From assembly GCF_030813495.1 (NCBI RefSeq), contig NZ_JAUSUI010000002.1, forward strand, positions 62,001-126,000: a stretch of 64,000 nucleotides of DNA. The letters run 5' to 3'. The translations under genes were made by a program, and so were the position numbers. This document shows positions 62,533 through 64,000 of this stretch, in pieces (positions within the stretch are counted from its first letter, which is position 1; each line of letters begins with the position of its first letter). Under the pieces are notes generated by a model. The model was not told where the DNA came from. It saw only the letters and a program-made list of their open reading frames with translations, and ran no database searches. Source of the DNA: Ancylobacter polymorphus. Lineage in GTDB: Bacteria > Pseudomonadota > Alphaproteobacteria > Rhizobiales > Xanthobacteraceae.

Positions 62533-63939
62533 GTGACTGGAAGACTCATGCCCGCTCTGATGCTGCTCGCCGGCGCCGCCGCCGGCCTTGCCACCGCTCC
62601 CGCGCGCGCGGACGCCGCCGAGGTGGCGGAGTTCACCCTCGGCAACGGCATGCAGGTGGTGGTGGTGCCCGACCATCGCGCCCCGGTCGTCACCCATATG
62701 GTGTGGTACCGGGTCGGCTCGGCCGACGAGCAGCCGGGCAAGTCCGGCATCGCCCATTTCCTCGAACATCTGATGTTCAAGGGCACGGACAAGCACCCGG
62801 CGGGCGAGTTCTCGCAGGTGGTGGCCAAGCTCGGCGGGCAGGAAAACGCCTTCACCTCCCAGGACTACACCGCCTATTTCCAGCGAGTCGCCAAGCAGAA
62901 CCTCGCCACCGTGATGGGCTTCGAGGCCGACCGCATGACCGGGCTGGTGCTGACCGACGAGGTGGTGCTGCCCGAACGCGACGTGGTGCTGGAAGAGCGG
63001 CGCATGCGCACCGACAACGACCCCGCCTCGCAGCTTTCCGAGGCGGCGCAGGCGGCGATGTTCGTCAACCACCCCTATGGCCACCCGATCATCGGCTGGG
63101 AAGACGAGATCAAGCAGCTGAACCGGCAGGACGCGCTGGATTTCTACCGCCGCTTCTACACCCCCAACAACGCCATCCTCGTGGTGGCGGGCGATGTCGA
63201 GCCGGAGGAGGTGAAGAAGCTGGCCGAGGAGACCTATGGCAAGGTCGCCCCGCGCGCCGAGACGGCGGCGCGTATCCGCCCGCAGGAACCGCCGCCGCGC
63301 GCCGAACGCCGGCTGGTGCTGGCGGATGGCCGTGTCGGCCAGCCGAGCCTCTCGCGCAGCTATCTCGTGCCCTCCTATCGCGGCGACCGCGATGAGAGCG
63401 TCACGCTCGACGTGCTCGCCCAGGTGCTGGGCGGCGGCTCCACCGGACGGCTCTACCGCTCGCTCGTGGTCGACAAGGGCGTCGCCGCCAGTGCCGGCGC
63501 CTGGTACCAGTCGACCGCGCTCGACGATACGCGTTTCGGCCTCTCGGTGACGCCGCGCCCCGAAGTGACGATGGAGGCGGTGGAAACCGCGCTCGACGAG
63601 ACCATCGCCGCGCTGGCCAAGGACGGGCCGGACGCGGCCGAGCTGGAGCGGGCGAAGACCCGGCTGGTGGCCGAGGCGATCTATGCCCAGGACAATCAGG
63701 CGACGCTGGCGCGCATCTATGGCGCCGCGCTGGCCACCGGTTCCACCGCGCAGGATGTGAAGATCTGGCCGGAACTGGTGAAGTCCGTCACCGCCGAACA
63801 GGTGCGCGACGCCGCCCGGCGCTGGCTGGTGCCCGCCCGCGCCGTGACCAGCCAGCTGCTGCAGGCCAAGCCCGCCCCCGCCGCCGCCCTGCCCGAGCCG
63901 GGCGCCGAACGGGCGAGCCCCGGGGAGGACCGTTCGTGA
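62533..63939 (+). CDS. M16 family zinc metallopeptidase
   Basis: This protein of about 468 residues has a signal peptide (MTGRLMPALMLLAGAAAG from the GTG start) and the inverted zinc motif HxxEH in AHFLEHLMFKGT with the third ligand Glu further on; the YRRFYTPNNAILVVAGD segment and a full second M16 domain follow. It cleaves peptides in the periplasm. An ATG at 62548 is an alternative start but loses the basic residue of the signal. Its stop overlaps the next GTG (GTGA), as usual for a paired M16 partner. Confidence 0.9.
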   Translation: MTGRLMPALMLLAGAAAGLATAPARADAAEVAEFTLGNGMQVVVVPDHRAPVVTHMVWYRVGSADEQPGKSGIAHFLEHLMFKGTDKHPAGEFSQVVAKLGGQENAFTSQDYTAYFQRVAKQNLATVMGFEADRMTGLVLTDEVVLPERDVVLEERRMRTDNDPASQLSEAAQAAMFVNHPYGHPIIGWEDEIKQLNRQDALDFYRRFYTPNNAILVVAGDVEPEEVKKLAEETYGKVAPRAETAARIRPQEPPPRAERRLVLADGRVGQPSLSRSYLVPSYRGDRDESVTLDVLAQVLGGGSTGRLYRSLVVDKGVAASAGAWYQSTALDDTRFGLSVTPRPEVTMEAVETALDETIAALAKDGPDAAELERAKTRLVAEAIYAQDNQATLARIYGAALATGSTAQDVKIWPELVKSVTAEQVRDAARRWLVPARAVTSQLLQAKPAPAAALPEPGAERASPGEDRS

Positions 63940-64000
63940 CCGGCCGCGCCGCAGGCCGGCGCTCCCGCCTTCTCCGTTCCTTTTTCTCGCTTGCCGCGGC
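63936..64000 (+). CDS. start of next gene, probably partner M16 peptidase (3'-truncated)
   Basis: A GTG at 63936 overlaps the upstream stop (GTGA) and is preceded by GGGGAGG at a good distance. The 21 codons visible (basic residues, then a hydrophobic stretch) look like the start of a signal peptide. A second M16 protease normally follows here, but the window ends too early to show it. Confidence 0.5.
   Translation, partial: MTGRAAGRRSRLLRSFFSLAA

Overview
The window is a GC-rich chromosomal segment of an alphaproteobacterium, most likely order Hyphomicrobiales and perhaps a Xanthobacteraceae-type methylotroph or autotroph. The family call is inference from gene content: a NAD-dependent Fds-type formate dehydrogenase, homospermidine synthase, ornithine-lipid acyltransferase OlsB, intracellular PHB depolymerase, a TIGR02300 protein, a class II EPSP synthase beside cmk and rpsA, MmcB, and Hsp20 with DUF1150. 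Nearly all genes have a strong G/C third-position bias. One patch (about 28.05-30.85 kb) is clearly AT-rich and foreign.

Layout. 1-2.1 kb: rsmI (cut by the left edge), a yraN-type gene and gshB, closed by a strong hairpin. 2.2-6.1 kb (minus strand): hsp20-DUF1150, olsB and comM. 6.3-12.4 kb: the formate dehydrogenase operon fdsG-fdsB-fdsA-fdhD-fdsD. 12.6-18.5 kb: a Kef-type antiporter, then gnd-zwf-HAD phosphatase (oxidative pentose phosphate branch) and a small cupin. 18.6-23.1 kb: a PhoA-like alkaline phosphatase followed by a secreted protein, an ABC ATPase and an FtsX-type permease with a His-rich loop. 23.3-27.8 kb: tRNA-Ala(GGC), a TIGR02300 protein, aroA-cmk, a carboxymuconolactone-decarboxylase-family gene, cobF and a small membrane protein.

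28.2-30.85 kb is an AT-rich islet holding one gene of unknown function. An IS4-family element has split it, with a 9-bp target duplication; removing the element restores an exact reading frame of about 467 codons. rpsA follows with a multi-hairpin leader and a textbook terminator, then a frameshifted DUF4279 gene and a UPF0114 membrane protein.

34.4-48.7 kb: sugar O-acetyltransferase, hemH, a ProC-like reductase, homospermidine synthase, truA, polA, a GST, phaZ, mutS and mmcB. 48.7-53.4 kb: a MATE exporter, argB, a RidA-like protein and dihydroorotase. 53.5-55.6 kb: a histidine kinase divergent from a Crp/Fnr regulator. 55.7-64 kb: a HAD hydrolase, ribF, ileS, lspA, a BamF-like periplasmic protein and an M16 zinc protease, whose partner gene runs off the right edge.

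Two families of palindromic intergenic repeats recur. One, built from two back-to-back hairpins bounded by GTCATCCCGG/CCGGGATGAC, lies near 27.9, 51.9, 57.7 and 60.9 kb. The other (CCTCATSSCCGGGCTTGACC type) lies near 35.2, 39.8, 40.9 and 42.9 kb, and the 40.9 kb copy sits in frame inside the polA coding sequence. These repeats, the IS-split islet gene and several candidate operators or RNA structures are the most interesting parts of an otherwise housekeeping-rich region.
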